Both the position numbers and the translations under genes were made by a program. Below the pieces are notes generated by a model. That model ran no database searches. It saw only the letters and a program-made list of their open reading frames with translations, and was not told the origin of the DNA. DNA of 64,000 bases. It comes from Pseudaminobacter soli (ex Li et al. 2025). GTDB lineage: Bacteria > Pseudomonadota > Alphaproteobacteria > Rhizobiales > Rhizobiaceae. The first letter of the stretch is position 1. Each line of letters opens with the position of its first letter. Location of the stretch: contig NZ_PXYL01000008.1 in NCBI RefSeq assembly GCF_003012705.1, forward strand, positions 124,001-188,000, in the 5' to 3' direction. Positions 26,805 through 35,758 of this stretch are shown piece by piece.

Positions 26805-28361
26805 TCAGCCCCTCATCTCGATGATGCGGCGTGCCGCGTTGAGGCCCGGCACGCCGGAAACGCCGCCGCCGGGATGCGAGCCGGCGCCGCACAGGAAAAG
26901 CCCCTCCACCGGCGTGTCGTAGCCGGCCGCACCGAAGGCCGGGCGCGACATCATCATCTGGTCGGCCTGCAATTCGCCATGGTGCCAGTGGCCGCCGGGC
27001 ATGCGGTAGCGCGCTTCGAGGTCGGCGGGTGTCAGAAGTTCGGCATGGCGCACCAGTCTGCCGATGCCCGGCGCGTAAAGCTCGAGCCGGGCCATGATGG
27101 CGGCCAGGAATTTCGGCTTGCCCGCCTCCCAGCCTTCCTTCAGCGCATAGGGCGCATATTGCACCACGGCCGAAAGCACGCAGGCGCCGTCCGGCGCGAG
27201 CGTCGGGTCGGACAGGCTCGGCAGGGTGATTTCCATCACCGGCTCCGGAGAAAACTCGCCATACTTTGCGGGATTGAAGGCGCGTTCGACATGATCGGAC
27301 GAGGGCGCGATCACGAGGCGGCCGCGATGGCCGGCGGCATCGACGCCCGAAAACTCCGGTGGCCGGTCAAGCGCCAGATGCAGCTTTGCCGCATCGCCCT
27401 TCATGCGGATGTTTTTTATGCGCCGGACGAAGCCGGTGTCGATCTCACGTGTGCCGACGAGGTCCAAAAAAGTGCTGTGCGGGTTGATGGCCGACACGAC
27501 CGTGCGTGCGCGGATCTCCTCGCCGCTGTCGAGAGCCACGCCAGCGGCGCGGCCCTTTTCGGCCAATATTCTTGCCACAGGCGCGTCGGCGCGGATGCTG
27601 ACGCCGGCAGCCTTTGCCGCGCGCAGGATCGCAGCGACCACCGCGCCCATGCCGCCTGCGGGCAGCGCCTGCGCGCCGGGCTGGCGGCCGAACTCGCCGG
27701 CGAGACGATAATAGAGGCCGAGCAACGAGGTGGGCGAGCGGGGCCCGAGATGGCTGCCGAGCGTAGCGTCGAAAGCCAGCAGTCCCTTCAGCCGGTCGTC
27801 GTCCAGATGTTCGTCGGCGACGTCCGAAACATTCATCAGCAGCATGCGGAGAAAATCGCGCATGTCCTCCTTGCCGAGCCGGCGCAGCGACAGGCCGGTC
27901 ATGGCGAAGGCCGAGGTTTCCATCAGCGACATGTTGCCGAGTTCGGGCGGGCGGCGCGCGAGAAGCGGCTTCAGGATGCCCGCATAGCGCAGGAGCTGCG
28001 CCCGCAATTCCTGCCACGCCGCCGCTTCCGACGCCGAGGCGCCGGAGAGGCTTTCGCCATAGGCGCCATGAAGCGTGAGCGGCTTGTCGTCGCGCGAGAG
28101 CGCAACGCTCGGCGCGATCGGGCCGAGGGCGAGGCCGTGGCGCTCCAGCTCCAGCGTCTTCACCACTTCCGGGTGCAGCCGGTTCAGCAAGTGTGCGGGC
28201 GCGGCGCGAAAGCCAGGCGCGAACTCCTCGGTGCGGGCCGCGCCGCCGATCTCGCTTGCGGCCTCCAGCACCAGGACCTTGCGGCCGCTCTTGGCCAGCG
28301 TTGCTGCGGCGGTGAGGCCGTTGTGGCCGCCGCCGATGACGATTGCATCAAATGACGTCAT
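26805..28361 (-). CDS. FAD-dependent oxidoreductase, phytoene-desaturase-like (COG1233)
   Basis: Flavoprotein of 518 residues. The N-terminal FAD-binding motif is VIGGGHNGLTAAATLAKSG with the acidic LEAASEIGGAA following. The C-terminal FAD segment is GLFLCGAGSHPGGGVSGVPG. This is the PYROXD2/crtI-like group of amine- or carotenoid-type oxidases. There are no carotenoid genes nearby; the neighbours point to oxidation of an amine or N-methyl compound. It overlaps the second, related oxidoreductase gene by 14 bases, which suggests a gene duplication and perhaps a heteromeric enzyme. Substrate unknown. Confidence 0.8.
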   Translation of the reverse strand: MTSFDAIVIGGGHNGLTAAATLAKSGRKVLVLEAASEIGGAARTEEFAPGFRAAPAHLLNRLHPEVVKTLELERHGLALGPIAPSVALSRDDKPLTLHGAYGESLSGASASEAAAWQELRAQLLRYAGILKPLLARRPPELGNMSLMETSAFAMTGLSLRRLGKEDMRDFLRMLLMNVSDVADEHLDDDRLKGLLAFDATLGSHLGPRSPTSLLGLYYRLAGEFGRQPGAQALPAGGMGAVVAAILRAAKAAGVSIRADAPVARILAEKGRAAGVALDSGEEIRARTVVSAINPHSTFLDLVGTREIDTGFVRRIKNIRMKGDAAKLHLALDRPPEFSGVDAAGHRGRLVIAPSSDHVERAFNPAKYGEFSPEPVMEITLPSLSDPTLAPDGACVLSAVVQYAPYALKEGWEAGKPKFLAAIMARLELYAPGIGRLVRHAELLTPADLEARYRMPGGHWHHGELQADQMMMSRPAFGAAGYDTPVEGLFLCGAGSHPGGGVSGVPGLNAARRIIEMRG

Positions 28362-29967
28362 GGGCCGGGCTCATATGCTTGGTGGGCTGCGAGAGGTCGC
28401 GCAGGATTTCGTTTGCGGCGTTGCGGCCGGGCGCACCCATCACGCCACCGCCGGGGTGGGTGGAGGAGCCGCAGATGTAGAGCCCGTCGATGGGCGAGCG
28501 GTATTGCGCGTAGCCGGGCACCGGGCGGTTGAACAGCAGCTGGTCGAAGGTCAGCTCGCCCTGAAAGATGTTACCCTCGGTGAGGCCGACTTCGGCTTCC
28601 AGCTCGCGCGGCGTGCGCACTTCCATGTGCACGATGCGGTCACGGAACCCCGGCGAATAGTTGGCGATCTGCGAGATCACCGTTTCGGCGAAGGCATCGC
28701 GGTCGGCGTCGGTCCAGTCGCGGCCTTCCACCTTGGGCGGGCAATATTGCACGAAGCAGCTCATGAAATGCTTGCCCGGCGGGGCCATGGTCGGGTCGAG
28801 CATGGTGGGCATCATCATGTCGAGGAAGGGATCGGCCGACCAGCGCCCGGCCTTCCAGTCGTCGTAGCCGCGTTCCATGCGCTCGACCGAGTCGGTGAAG
28901 TGCATGTCGCCGCGATAGCAGGGCGAATCCTTGGGCAGAGCGGGGAATTCGGGCATCGAATCCAGCGCGATGTTCACCTTGCCCGACGAGCCGCGCATCT
29001 TGAAGTTTTTGACACGGCGCAGGAACGTGTCGGGCAGTTCCTTTTCCTCGACGAGCTTTAGGAAAGTGCGCTTGACGTCGGCATTGGAGACCACGAGCTT
29101 GCCAAAAATCTCTTCGCCGCCGGCCAGCACCAGCCCGCGCGCCTTGCCGTTCTTCACCAGCACCTGCTCCACTTCCGCGCTCGCGCGGATGGTGCCGCCG
29201 GACGCGCGAAAACTGTCGGCCAGTGCCTTGGTGACCGCGCCCATGCCGCCGCGTGCATAGCCCCAGGCGCCGACCGAGCCGTCCACCTCGCCCATATAGT
29301 GGTGCAGCAGCACATAGGCCGTGCCGGGCGACATGGGGCCGAGCGCGGTGCCGATGATGCCCGACAGCGCGAAATTGGCCTTGATGACGTCGGTCTCGAA
29401 ATGCTCGTCGAGGAAGTCGGAGATCGACATGGTCCAGAAGCGCAGCGTGTCGGCCATTTCGGCCGCGCCCAGCCCGGCAAATTTCTTGCCGAGATAGATC
29501 AGTTCGCCGATGTCGCGGGGGCGAAAGCTGGTCGGGTCGGGGGCGGTCCGCATCAGAAGCGGCTGGATAAAGCGGCACTGGCGCGTCACGTCACGGGCGT
29601 AGCGGTCGTAAGCCTCGGCGTCGCGGGCGGAGAAGCGCGCGAATTCGCGGCGGTGGGCGTGGTGGTCGCGATAGTTGGCGAGATAGTCGCCATCGCGGGT
29701 GAACACCGCGCCGCCCTCATAGGAGATGACCTGCAGGCCGAAGCGCGGCAGTTCCAGGTCGCGCATGATCTCGGGCCGGAACAGCGAGCAGACATAGGAG
29801 CAGTTGGAGTAGAGGAAGCCGGGCGTGAGCGAGCGGCTGGTGGCGGCGCCGCCGATCCAGTCGTTCTTTTCCACCACGAGCACGTCGAGCCCGGCACGCT
29901 GCAGATAGCAGGCATTGACGAGCCCGTTGTGCCCGGCGCCGATGACGATGGCGTCCCAAGTCTTCAT
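28348..29967 (-). CDS. FAD-dependent oxidoreductase, phytoene-desaturase-like (paralogue)
   Basis: Flavoprotein of 539 residues and the first gene of a four-gene operon on the minus strand. It has the dinucleotide motif [19 protein letters not shown], then [13 protein letters not shown], and the C-terminal [22 protein letters not shown]. It is clearly related to the next gene in order, motifs and length. A degenerate BetI-like operator (30036-30053) lies upstream, between it and the divergent methyltransferase. Oxidation of a methylated amine or polyamine derivative is the working inference. Confidence 0.8.
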   Translation of the reverse strand: MKTWDAIVIGAGHNGLVNACYLQRAGLDVLVVEKNDWIGGAATSRSLTPGFLYSNCSYVCSLFRPEIMRDLELPRFGLQVISYEGGAVFTRDGDYLANYRDHHAHRREFARFSARDAEAYDRYARDVTRQCRFIQPLLMRTAPDPTSFRPRDIGELIYLGKKFAGLGAAEMADTLRFWTMSISDFLDEHFETDVIKANFALSGIIGTALGPMSPGTAYVLLHHYMGEVDGSVGAWGYARGGMGAVTKALADSFRASGGTIRASAEVEQVLVKNGKARGLVLAGGEEIFGKLVVSNADVKRTFLKLVEEKELPDTFLRRVKNFKMRGSSGKVNIALDSMPEFPALPKDSPCYRGDMHFTDSVERMERGYDDWKAGRWSADPFLDMMMPTMLDPTMAPPGKHFMSCFVQYCPPKVEGRDWTDADRDAFAETVISQIANYSPGFRDRIVHMEVRTPRELEAEVGLTEGNIFQGELTFDQLLFNRPVPGYAQYRSPIDGLYICGSSTHPGGGVMGAPGRNAANEILRDLSQPTKHMSPAHDVI

Positions 29968-30035
29968 TCCGGTTCCCGCTCTTGTTCTTTGTTTTTTGGA
30001 AATCTGGCACGGGGAAGCGGGTCCTGTCCAGAGAT

Positions 30036-30053
30036 TCTGAATGAATGTTCAAC
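30036..30053 (+). promoter_or_regulatory. Degenerate BetI-like operator between divergent operons
   Basis: TCTGAA-N6-TTCAAC matches ATTGAA-N6-TTCAAT at 9 of 12 defined positions. It sits in the 171-base gap between the oxidoreductase operon (start 29967) and the methyltransferase-tetR operon (start 30139), the right place for autoregulation. Weaker than the two sites further on. Confidence 0.4.
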
Positions 30054-30138
30054 AAATGGAGGGTTGCGTTTTGCGGCAGGCGGAGTAGGCTTCGGTAAAA
30101 TTTCGACGTTGGGCATTTCCGCTGGGAGGGGTGGAACA

Positions 30139-30939
30139 ATGATCGAAAGGGTCGAGGCAGAGCCGGAATATGACGACACCGCCATCCGCTTCCTGGAAGC
30201 GCTGTGGGGCGAGGGCTATCTGTCGCCCGGCGGGCCGGAGGAGGTGGATCGCGTGGTTGCCGGGCTTTCGTTAGCCGGCAAGCGCATCCTCGACGTCGGC
30301 TGCGGGGCGGGCGGCATCGCGCTGCATCTGGTGGAGAAGCACGGCGCGGCGCATGTGACCGGCTTCGACATCGAGGCTCCGGTGCTGGCGGTGGCGCGCA
30401 AGCGTGCCGAACAGCGCGGCCTTTCGGCGCGTACGGAATTCGTGCAGGCGCCGCCCGGCCCATTGCCTTTTGCCGATGCTTCCTTCGACGTTGTCTTCTC
30501 CAAGGACGCGCTGCTGCATGTGCCAGACAAGCAGGCACTGTTTTCGGAGATCTTCCGGGTGCTGAAGCCCGGCGGTGTGTTTGCCGCCTCGAACTGGATG
30601 ATCGGCCATGACGGCGAGCCGTCGCCCGAGATGAGGGCCTATGTGGCGGCGGAAGGCCTGAGCTTTGCCATGCGTTCGCCCGCCCACTACCGCAAGGCGA
30701 TGGAGGCGGCGGGCTTTCGCGACATCGCCGTCACCGACCGCAATCCCTGGTATGGCGAAGTCGCGCGCGGCGAGCTGGAGCGGCTGAAGGGGCCGCTTTA
30801 CGCCTCAGTCGCGGGCGCCGTCGGAGCCGACTATGTCGACAAGAACATCAGAACCTGGGAGGCGATGCAGAAGGTTCTTGACAGCGGGGAACACCGCCCC
30901 ACTCATCTGCGCGGATGGAAGCCGGACGAGGGTCGTTGA
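30139..30939 (+). CDS. SAM-dependent methyltransferase (small-amine or phosphoethanolamine type)
   Basis: Class I methyltransferase of 266 residues. Motif I is [10 protein letters not shown] (about residues 48-57), followed by the acidic GFDIE, post-motif [12 protein letters not shown] and LKPGGVF. The N-terminal [15 protein letters not shown] resembles phosphoethanolamine and glycine/sarcosine-type N-methyltransferases, where this loop covers the amine. The ATG follows GGGAGGGGTGG. The tetR gene starts five bases after the stop, so the pair is one operon. Whether it makes or recycles a methylated amine is not clear. Confidence 0.8.
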   Translation: MIERVEAEPEYDDTAIRFLEALWGEGYLSPGGPEEVDRVVAGLSLAGKRILDVGCGAGGIALHLVEKHGAAHVTGFDIEAPVLAVARKRAEQRGLSARTEFVQAPPGPLPFADASFDVVFSKDALLHVPDKQALFSEIFRVLKPGGVFAASNWMIGHDGEPSPEMRAYVAAEGLSFAMRSPAHYRKAMEAAGFRDIAVTDRNPWYGEVARGELERLKGPLYASVAGAVGADYVDKNIRTWEAMQKVLDSGEHRPTHLRGWKPDEGR

Positions 30940-30944
30940 CGGCG

Positions 30945-31652
30945 ATGTGGAGCATGGCGGCAGGAATGAAGACGACGCAGCGGGCCGAAAAGGCACCGGA
31001 CAAGGGTGACGTGGAGAGGCGCAGCCGCAAGGCCTCGAAGGAAACCCGGCAACTGCAGCTCATCGAAGCCACCATCGATTCCCTCGCCAAGCGCGGCTAT
31101 GCCGATACCACCATGGCCGACGTGGCTGACGGCGCGGGTCTGTCGCGCGGCATCGTCAACTTCCATTTCGAAAGCAAGGAAAAGCTGCTCGTCGCCACGC
31201 TGCAGCATATGTACGACGAATATTCGGCGCATTGGCGCAACGCGCTGCAGAAGGCCGGCGAGCATCCGGCGCGGCGGCTGCATGCGCTGGTGGCGGCGGA
31301 TTTCGACCGCTCGATCTGCAACAAGCGCAAGCTCGCCGCCTGGTGCGCCTTCTGGGGCGAGGCCAAGTCGCGCCCGACCTACCAGGCGCTGAGCGGCTCG
31401 CGCGACCAGGACTACCAGCAGACCATCGTCGGCCTGTGCGAACAGCTGAAAAAGGACGCCGGCTATGCCTATGACGCCGAGGCCACGGCAGTGGGCCTCA
31501 GCGCCATGCTGGAAGGCCTGTGGCTGCGCCTGATGATGGGCGCCGAGAACATGACGCGCGAAAGCGCCTATCGCGCGGCGGTCGAATATCTGGCTTCGGT
31601 CTTTCCCAAGCACTTCTCGCGGGAGGGCGAGACGGGGGAGAAGATCGCGTGA
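30945..31652 (+). CDS. TetR-family regulator, BetI-like
   Basis: Repressor of about 235 residues. The DNA-binding helix-turn-helix (about residues 45-80 of this start) reads TTMADVADGAGLSRGIVNFHFESKEKLL, given by its ends, and the C-terminal ligand domain has the BetI-type segment KLAAWCAFWGEA. BetI represses choline-betaine genes and responds to choline. Sites resembling the BetI operator lie upstream of three transcription units in this window. The start is uncertain: ATGs at 30915, 30945, 30954 and 30966 are possible and none has an ideal ribosome site. The binding-protein gene follows 27 bases after the stop. Confidence 0.83.
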   Translation: MWSMAAGMKTTQRAEKAPDKGDVERRSRKASKETRQLQLIEATIDSLAKRGYADTTMADVADGAGLSRGIVNFHFESKEKLLVATLQHMYDEYSAHWRNALQKAGEHPARRLHALVAADFDRSICNKRKLAAWCAFWGEAKSRPTYQALSGSRDQDYQQTIVGLCEQLKKDAGYAYDAEATAVGLSAMLEGLWLRLMMGAENMTRESAYRAAVEYLASVFPKHFSREGETGEKIA

Positions 31653-31679
31653 AAACATAACAACCGAAGGATGGGAACG

Positions 31680-32759
31680 ATGACGGTGATGAAACGGGTT
31701 TCGATGGCGCTGGCACTTGCCAGTGCGCTGACGCTTCCGATGATGGGGAGCGCTGGCGCAGCCGACAAGGATCTGACGATCTTCGACTGGGCCGGCTACG
31801 AGGAACCGTCGTTCCATCCCGGCTATGTCGCAAAACACGGCGACTCGCCCACCTTCACCTTCTTCGGCGACGAGGACGAGGCCTTCGAGAAGACGCGTTC
31901 CGGCTTCAAGGCCGATATTGGCCACCCCTGCTCGCAGAGCGTTCTCAAGTGGCGCGAAGCGGGGCTGCTGCAGCCGCTCGATCCTTCCAAGATCGCCGGC
32001 TGGAAGGACCTCAATCCCGGCATCATGGCCATGAAGAACCTCGCCACCGACGAGAACGGCACGGTCTGGTTCATGCCCTGGGACTGGGGCAACACCGCCG
32101 TCACCTTCAACACCGAGAAGGTGGACGAGAAGGACATCCAGTCGCTCAAGGCCTTTGCCGATCCGAAATTCCAGGGTCGCATCTCCATCGGCGACAATGT
32201 CGATGACGCCTATGCGCTGGCGAGCCTCGCCATCGGCCTGCGCGACTGGACGAAGATGACCGACGAGCAGTTCAAGCAGGCCTCCGACTTCCTGCGCCAG
32301 GTGCACAAGAACGTCCGCCTCTACTGGACCGACAACACCGAGATCGTGCAGGCCATGAATGGCGGCGAGGTCGATCTCGCCTGGGCCTGGAACGACGCCG
32401 CCACCCAGCTCGCCATCAATGGCGCGCCGGTGAAGATGAAGCGCGACACCGATGAAGGCATCTCCACCTGGGTGTGCGGCTATGTCCGTTACAAGGATGC
32501 GCCGGGTTCCGAGGAAAAGGCCTACGACTATCTGAACGCGGTCAACGATCCGGCCGTCGCCGACTACATGGTGCGCGAGTGGGGCTACGGGCAGGCCAAC
32601 GCCAAGGGCATGGCTGCCGTCGATCCCAAGGTGCTGGAGGAAAAGGGCTATGCGAATGTCGACCAGTTCCTCGACAAGACCTTGTTCCAGCAGCCGCTGC
32701 CCAATGAACTCAAGCAGAAGATGATCGCCGAGTTCGAGAAGATCAAAGCCGGCTACTGA
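31680..32759 (+). CDS. Polyamine-type ABC transporter substrate-binding protein (copy 1)
   Basis: Periplasmic binding protein of 359 residues with signal peptide (ending GSAGA-ADK). It belongs to the PotD/PotF-like cluster: FDWAGYEEP near the mature start, GHPCSQSVLKWREAGLLQPLD, VWFMPWDWGN, IGDNVDDAYAL and the C-terminal PLPNELKQKMIAEFEKIKAGY. The ATG at 31680 with AAGGATGGG upstream is preferred to one at 31671. A paralogue follows at 32856. The matching ATPase and permease genes are probably the potABC-like set at 35.8-38.6 kb on the other strand. Ligand could be a polyamine or quaternary amine. Confidence 0.85.
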   Translation: MTVMKRVSMALALASALTLPMMGSAGAADKDLTIFDWAGYEEPSFHPGYVAKHGDSPTFTFFGDEDEAFEKTRSGFKADIGHPCSQSVLKWREAGLLQPLDPSKIAGWKDLNPGIMAMKNLATDENGTVWFMPWDWGNTAVTFNTEKVDEKDIQSLKAFADPKFQGRISIGDNVDDAYALASLAIGLRDWTKMTDEQFKQASDFLRQVHKNVRLYWTDNTEIVQAMNGGEVDLAWAWNDAATQLAINGAPVKMKRDTDEGISTWVCGYVRYKDAPGSEEKAYDYLNAVNDPAVADYMVREWGYGQANAKGMAAVDPKVLEEKGYANVDQFLDKTLFQQPLPNELKQKMIAEFEKIKAGY

Positions 32760-32855
32760 CGTTACTCAGTTCCGTCCGGAGCATGTCTTTCCAGTTGACG
32801 CGCGCGTCAGGAGAGCATTCTCTGGACGGCATTCATCAGCGGGGGTCGCTCAGCC

Positions 32856-33932
32856 ATGCAGCCAGTAAGTCGCCGCCTTGCCTTCCTTGCCACCGTCACT
32901 GCCATTCTTGCCGCGCCATTGCCGGCTCTAGCCGCGGGCGGCTCGCCCATCGTCTTCGAGTGGTCGGGTTATGAGGACCCGGCGCTCCACCCGGCCTACA
33001 ACGCCAAATATGCCGAGCCGCCGGAATTCGCCTTCTTCGGCGACGAGGACGAAGCCTTCGAGAAGATGCGGGCCGGCTTCAAGGCCGATGTCGCGCATCC
33101 CTGCGCGCAGAATGTGGTGAAGTGGCGCGAGGCGGGGCTGCTGCAGCCGCTCGATCCCGCCAGGATAGCCGGCTGGAAGGACATCAACCCTGGCATCATG
33201 GCGATGAAGAACCTTGCCACCGATGACGCCGGCAACGCCTGGTTCATGCCCTTCGACTGGGGCAATACGGCCCTCATCTATCGCACCGACAAGGTGACGC
33301 CCGAAGAGGCGAAGTCGCTGAAGATTTTCGCCGATCCGAAATACAAGGGGCGGGTGACTATCGGCGACAATGTCGACGACGCCTATGCGCTGGCGGCCCT
33401 AGTCATCGGCCTGCGCGACTGGACGAAGATGACCGACGAGCAGTTCAAGCAGGCGTCGGACTTCCTGCGCGAAGTGCACAAGAACGTCCGCCTCTATTGG
33501 ACCGACAGCACCGACATCAACCAGGCCTTCGGCAATGGCGAGATCGATCTGGCCTGGGCCTGGAACGAGACCGTCACCTCGCTGAAGAAGGAGGGCATTC
33601 CGCTTGAGATGAACCGCGACACCGAGGAGGGGCTTTCCACCTGGGTGTGCGGCTATGTGCTGCTGAAGGATGCGCCCGACAGCATCGACCGCGCCTATGA
33701 CTTCCTTAGCGCCCGCAACGCGCCCGAGGTGTCGGACTATATGGTCACGACCTTCGGCTACGGCCACGCCAATGCCAAGGGCATGGGGGCGATCGACCCG
33801 GCGGTACTGACCGAGAAAGGCTATGCGAATGTCGACCAGTTCCTCGACAAGACGCTGTTCCAGTCGCCGCTGCCCAATGAGCTGAAGCAGAAGATGATCG
33901 CCGAGTTCGAGAAGATAAAGGCTGGCTATTGA
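32856..33932 (+). CDS. Polyamine-type ABC transporter substrate-binding protein (copy 2)
   Basis: Second binding protein, 358 residues, signal peptide MQPVSRRLAFLATVTAILAAPLPALAA given here as a hydrophobic stretch ending at residue 27. It aligns end to end with copy 1; a block around RDWTKMTDEQFKQASDFLR and the last 21 residues are identical, so a tandem duplication is plain. Ligand-pocket stretches differ (WSGYEDP against WAGYEEP; DINQAFGNGEID against EIVQAMNGGEVD), which may mean different ligands. The start of the next gene overlaps its stop (TTGA). Confidence 0.85.
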   Translation: MQPVSRRLAFLATVTAILAAPLPALAAGGSPIVFEWSGYEDPALHPAYNAKYAEPPEFAFFGDEDEAFEKMRAGFKADVAHPCAQNVVKWREAGLLQPLDPARIAGWKDINPGIMAMKNLATDDAGNAWFMPFDWGNTALIYRTDKVTPEEAKSLKIFADPKYKGRVTIGDNVDDAYALAALVIGLRDWTKMTDEQFKQASDFLREVHKNVRLYWTDSTDINQAFGNGEIDLAWAWNETVTSLKKEGIPLEMNRDTEEGLSTWVCGYVLLKDAPDSIDRAYDFLSARNAPEVSDYMVTTFGYGHANAKGMGAIDPAVLTEKGYANVDQFLDKTLFQSPLPNELKQKMIAEFEKIKAGY

Positions 33933-35212
33933 GCATTGAGCGCTGCGATGCCGTCGTCGTCGGGGCCGGTTTTACCGGCCTTTCGGCGGCGCAGGAGCTT
34001 TTGCGCGCCGGCCGCAGCTTTGTCCTGCTCGAGGCGCGCGACCGGGTGGGTGGGCGCGTGGAAGCCCGGCCCAATGGCCTCGGCGAGGCGGTGGACACCG
34101 GCGGCCAGTTCCTCTGCGAGGATATGCCGGAGCTGATGGCGCTCATAAAGGCGCGCGGCAAGACGCTGGTAAAAACCCATGTAGAGGGCGATTTCATCAC
34201 CCAGCCGCCCTTGCCGCGCGACGGCGCCGAGCAGACCTATCTCGGCGCCATGGCGATCCGCGAGCGGATGAATGGCATCGAGCCGGACGATCCGGACATC
34301 GCCGGCCTGACCGTCGCCGCATGGCTCGAGCGGCAGGGCGACCCGGCGGAGGCCAAGGCCGGTTTCCGCTCGATGATCGAGGGGCTTTGGTGCCAGGCGC
34401 TGGAGAGGATTCCGCTGTGGCACCTGATCGACAATGACCGCCGCATCATCAACGAGCAGTCGGAGCTGCAATACTTTTTGGCCGAGACCATGCAGTCGCT
34501 GGCCGACGATCTGGCGCGCGATCTCGGCGGCCGGCTGCGTCTCGGCACGGTCGTGACGGGCATCGAACATCGACGGGATGGCGTGCGGGTTCTGGCGGGC
34601 GACCGCGTCTTTGAAGCCCGCTCGGTGCTGGTCGCGGTGCCGCCGATGATGGCGTCGAAGCTGGCCTTCTCGCCGCCGCTGTCGGCTCGCCTGTCGCGGG
34701 CGCTCGGTGTCTGGCACAGTGGTGCGGTGATCAAAATTCTGGTCCGCTACGCCCACGCCTTCTGGCGCGACAGGGGCCTGAGCGGCATGGTCATGTGGCG
34801 AAGCCTGCCCGGCCTCTTCGCCTGCGACGTCAGCAAGGACGAAAGTCACCCGGCATTGGTCGTTTTCATTGGTGGACCGCTGGCGTTGCGTTGGAACGGG
34901 CTCGACGGTGCGGCGTTACGCGCCGAAGTCATGTCGCGGCTGGTGGCGGCGCTTGGCCCAGAGGCGGGAGAGGCGGTCGACTTCTGCTATCGGAACTGGA
35001 TCGACGACGCCTGGAGCGGCGGCGCCTATAGCGACCTGATCCTCGACGTAAACGCCACGGATGCGGAGGACGTGCTTCTGGCCGGCGCTCCGCCGGTTCA
35101 TCTCGCGTCGTCGGAACTGTCGCCGTCATTCCCCGGCTATATCGAGGGCGCGATCGTGGCAGGGCGGATCGGGGCGCGGAAGGTGCTGGCTGAACTGGAA
35201 GAACAACCCTGA
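33929..35212 (+). CDS. FAD-dependent amine oxidase
   Basis: Flavin amine oxidase of 427 residues. The FAD motif is VVVGAGFTGLSAAQELLRAG, followed by LEARDRVGGRVE. The C-terminal segment SPSFPGYIEGAIVAGRIGARKV holds the second FAD contact. This is the monoamine/polyamine oxidase family. The start is TTG at 33929, overlapping the stop of the binding-protein gene, with AAGG upstream; no ATG start is in frame nearby. Coupling to a polyamine-type binding protein suggests that it oxidises the imported amine. The usual aromatic-cage residues cannot be placed with certainty by eye. Confidence 0.82.
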   Translation: MSIERCDAVVVGAGFTGLSAAQELLRAGRSFVLLEARDRVGGRVEARPNGLGEAVDTGGQFLCEDMPELMALIKARGKTLVKTHVEGDFITQPPLPRDGAEQTYLGAMAIRERMNGIEPDDPDIAGLTVAAWLERQGDPAEAKAGFRSMIEGLWCQALERIPLWHLIDNDRRIINEQSELQYFLAETMQSLADDLARDLGGRLRLGTVVTGIEHRRDGVRVLAGDRVFEARSVLVAVPPMMASKLAFSPPLSARLSRALGVWHSGAVIKILVRYAHAFWRDRGLSGMVMWRSLPGLFACDVSKDESHPALVVFIGGPLALRWNGLDGAALRAEVMSRLVAALGPEAGEAVDFCYRNWIDDAWSGGAYSDLILDVNATDAEDVLLAGAPPVHLASSELSPSFPGYIEGAIVAGRIGARKVLAELEEQP

Positions 35213-35233
35213 CAGGGGCTTTCAAGTCATCAG

Positions 35234-35342
35234 GTGCGTCCTTCGAGGCTCGCCCCTTTTGGCTCGCACCTCAGAATGAGGGAGGTATACGCCAACAGCC
35301 CTCATCCTGAGGTGTGAGCGAAGCGAGCCTCGAAGGACGCAC
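35234..35342. repeat. Large imperfect palindrome (rhizobial intergenic repeat)
   Basis: Two arms, 35234-35281 and 35299-35342, can pair. The outer 20 bp (GTGCGTCCTTCGAGGCTCGC with its complement) are perfect, and the inner 16 bp (CACCTCAGAATGAGGG with CCCTCATCCTGAGGTG) are nearly so. Elements with this core are common between genes in rhizobia. It separates the amine oxidase gene from the convergent VOC gene and may act as a two-way terminator. Confidence 0.75.
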
Positions 35343-35357
35343 TTATTCAATCGCCGG

Positions 35358-35729
35358 TCAGGCGCCGGTTCTGCCCTGGATCAGCTCGATGCGATTACCG
35401 AAAGGGTCGCTGACAAAGCAGCGCTCGGTGTCGGCAAGCGCATGGTCCGGCGTGACCGGAATTCCGACCGCTTCAAGCTTCCTCGTCAGGGCGGGAAGGT
35501 CGTCGGTCACCAGGGCCGGATGCGCCTTGCGGGCCGGTACGAAATCCTGCTCGACGCCGAGATGGATTTTGACGATGCTGAGTTCGAACCAGCAGCCGCC
35601 GCGCGCGGCCAGCACCGGCGGCTTGGGCACTTCCGGGATGTCGAGCAGGCCCTCATAGAAACGCCGCGCTTCTTCTTCGCGGCCCTCCGGCATGGCGAGT
35701 TGGACATGGTCGATGGCGGTAATCGTCAT
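35358..35729 (-). CDS. VOC-family (glyoxalase-like) protein
   Basis: Single-domain VOC protein of 123 residues with paired beta-alpha-beta motifs (AIDHVQLAMPEGREEEARRFY; then DPFGNRIELI at the end). His8 and the Glu of NRIEL would be metal ligands. The pattern RCFVSDPFGNRIEL is that of the general glyoxalase/bleomycin-resistance group, so the reaction is not predictable. It follows the potA-like gene on the same strand, 29 bases downstream of its stop, and may be read from the same message. Confidence 0.82.
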   Translation of the reverse strand: MTITAIDHVQLAMPEGREEEARRFYEGLLDIPEVPKPPVLAARGGCWFELSIVKIHLGVEQDFVPARKAHPALVTDDLPALTRKLEAVGIPVTPDHALADTERCFVSDPFGNRIELIQGRTGA

Positions 35730-35758
35730 GCGGATGTCGCCCTATCGCGGAGGCCAAT

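Noticed and set aside
26763-28355. A 530-residue open frame antisense to the FAD oxidoreductase
   Set aside because: The minus-strand flavoprotein has clear FAD motifs; this frame has none.
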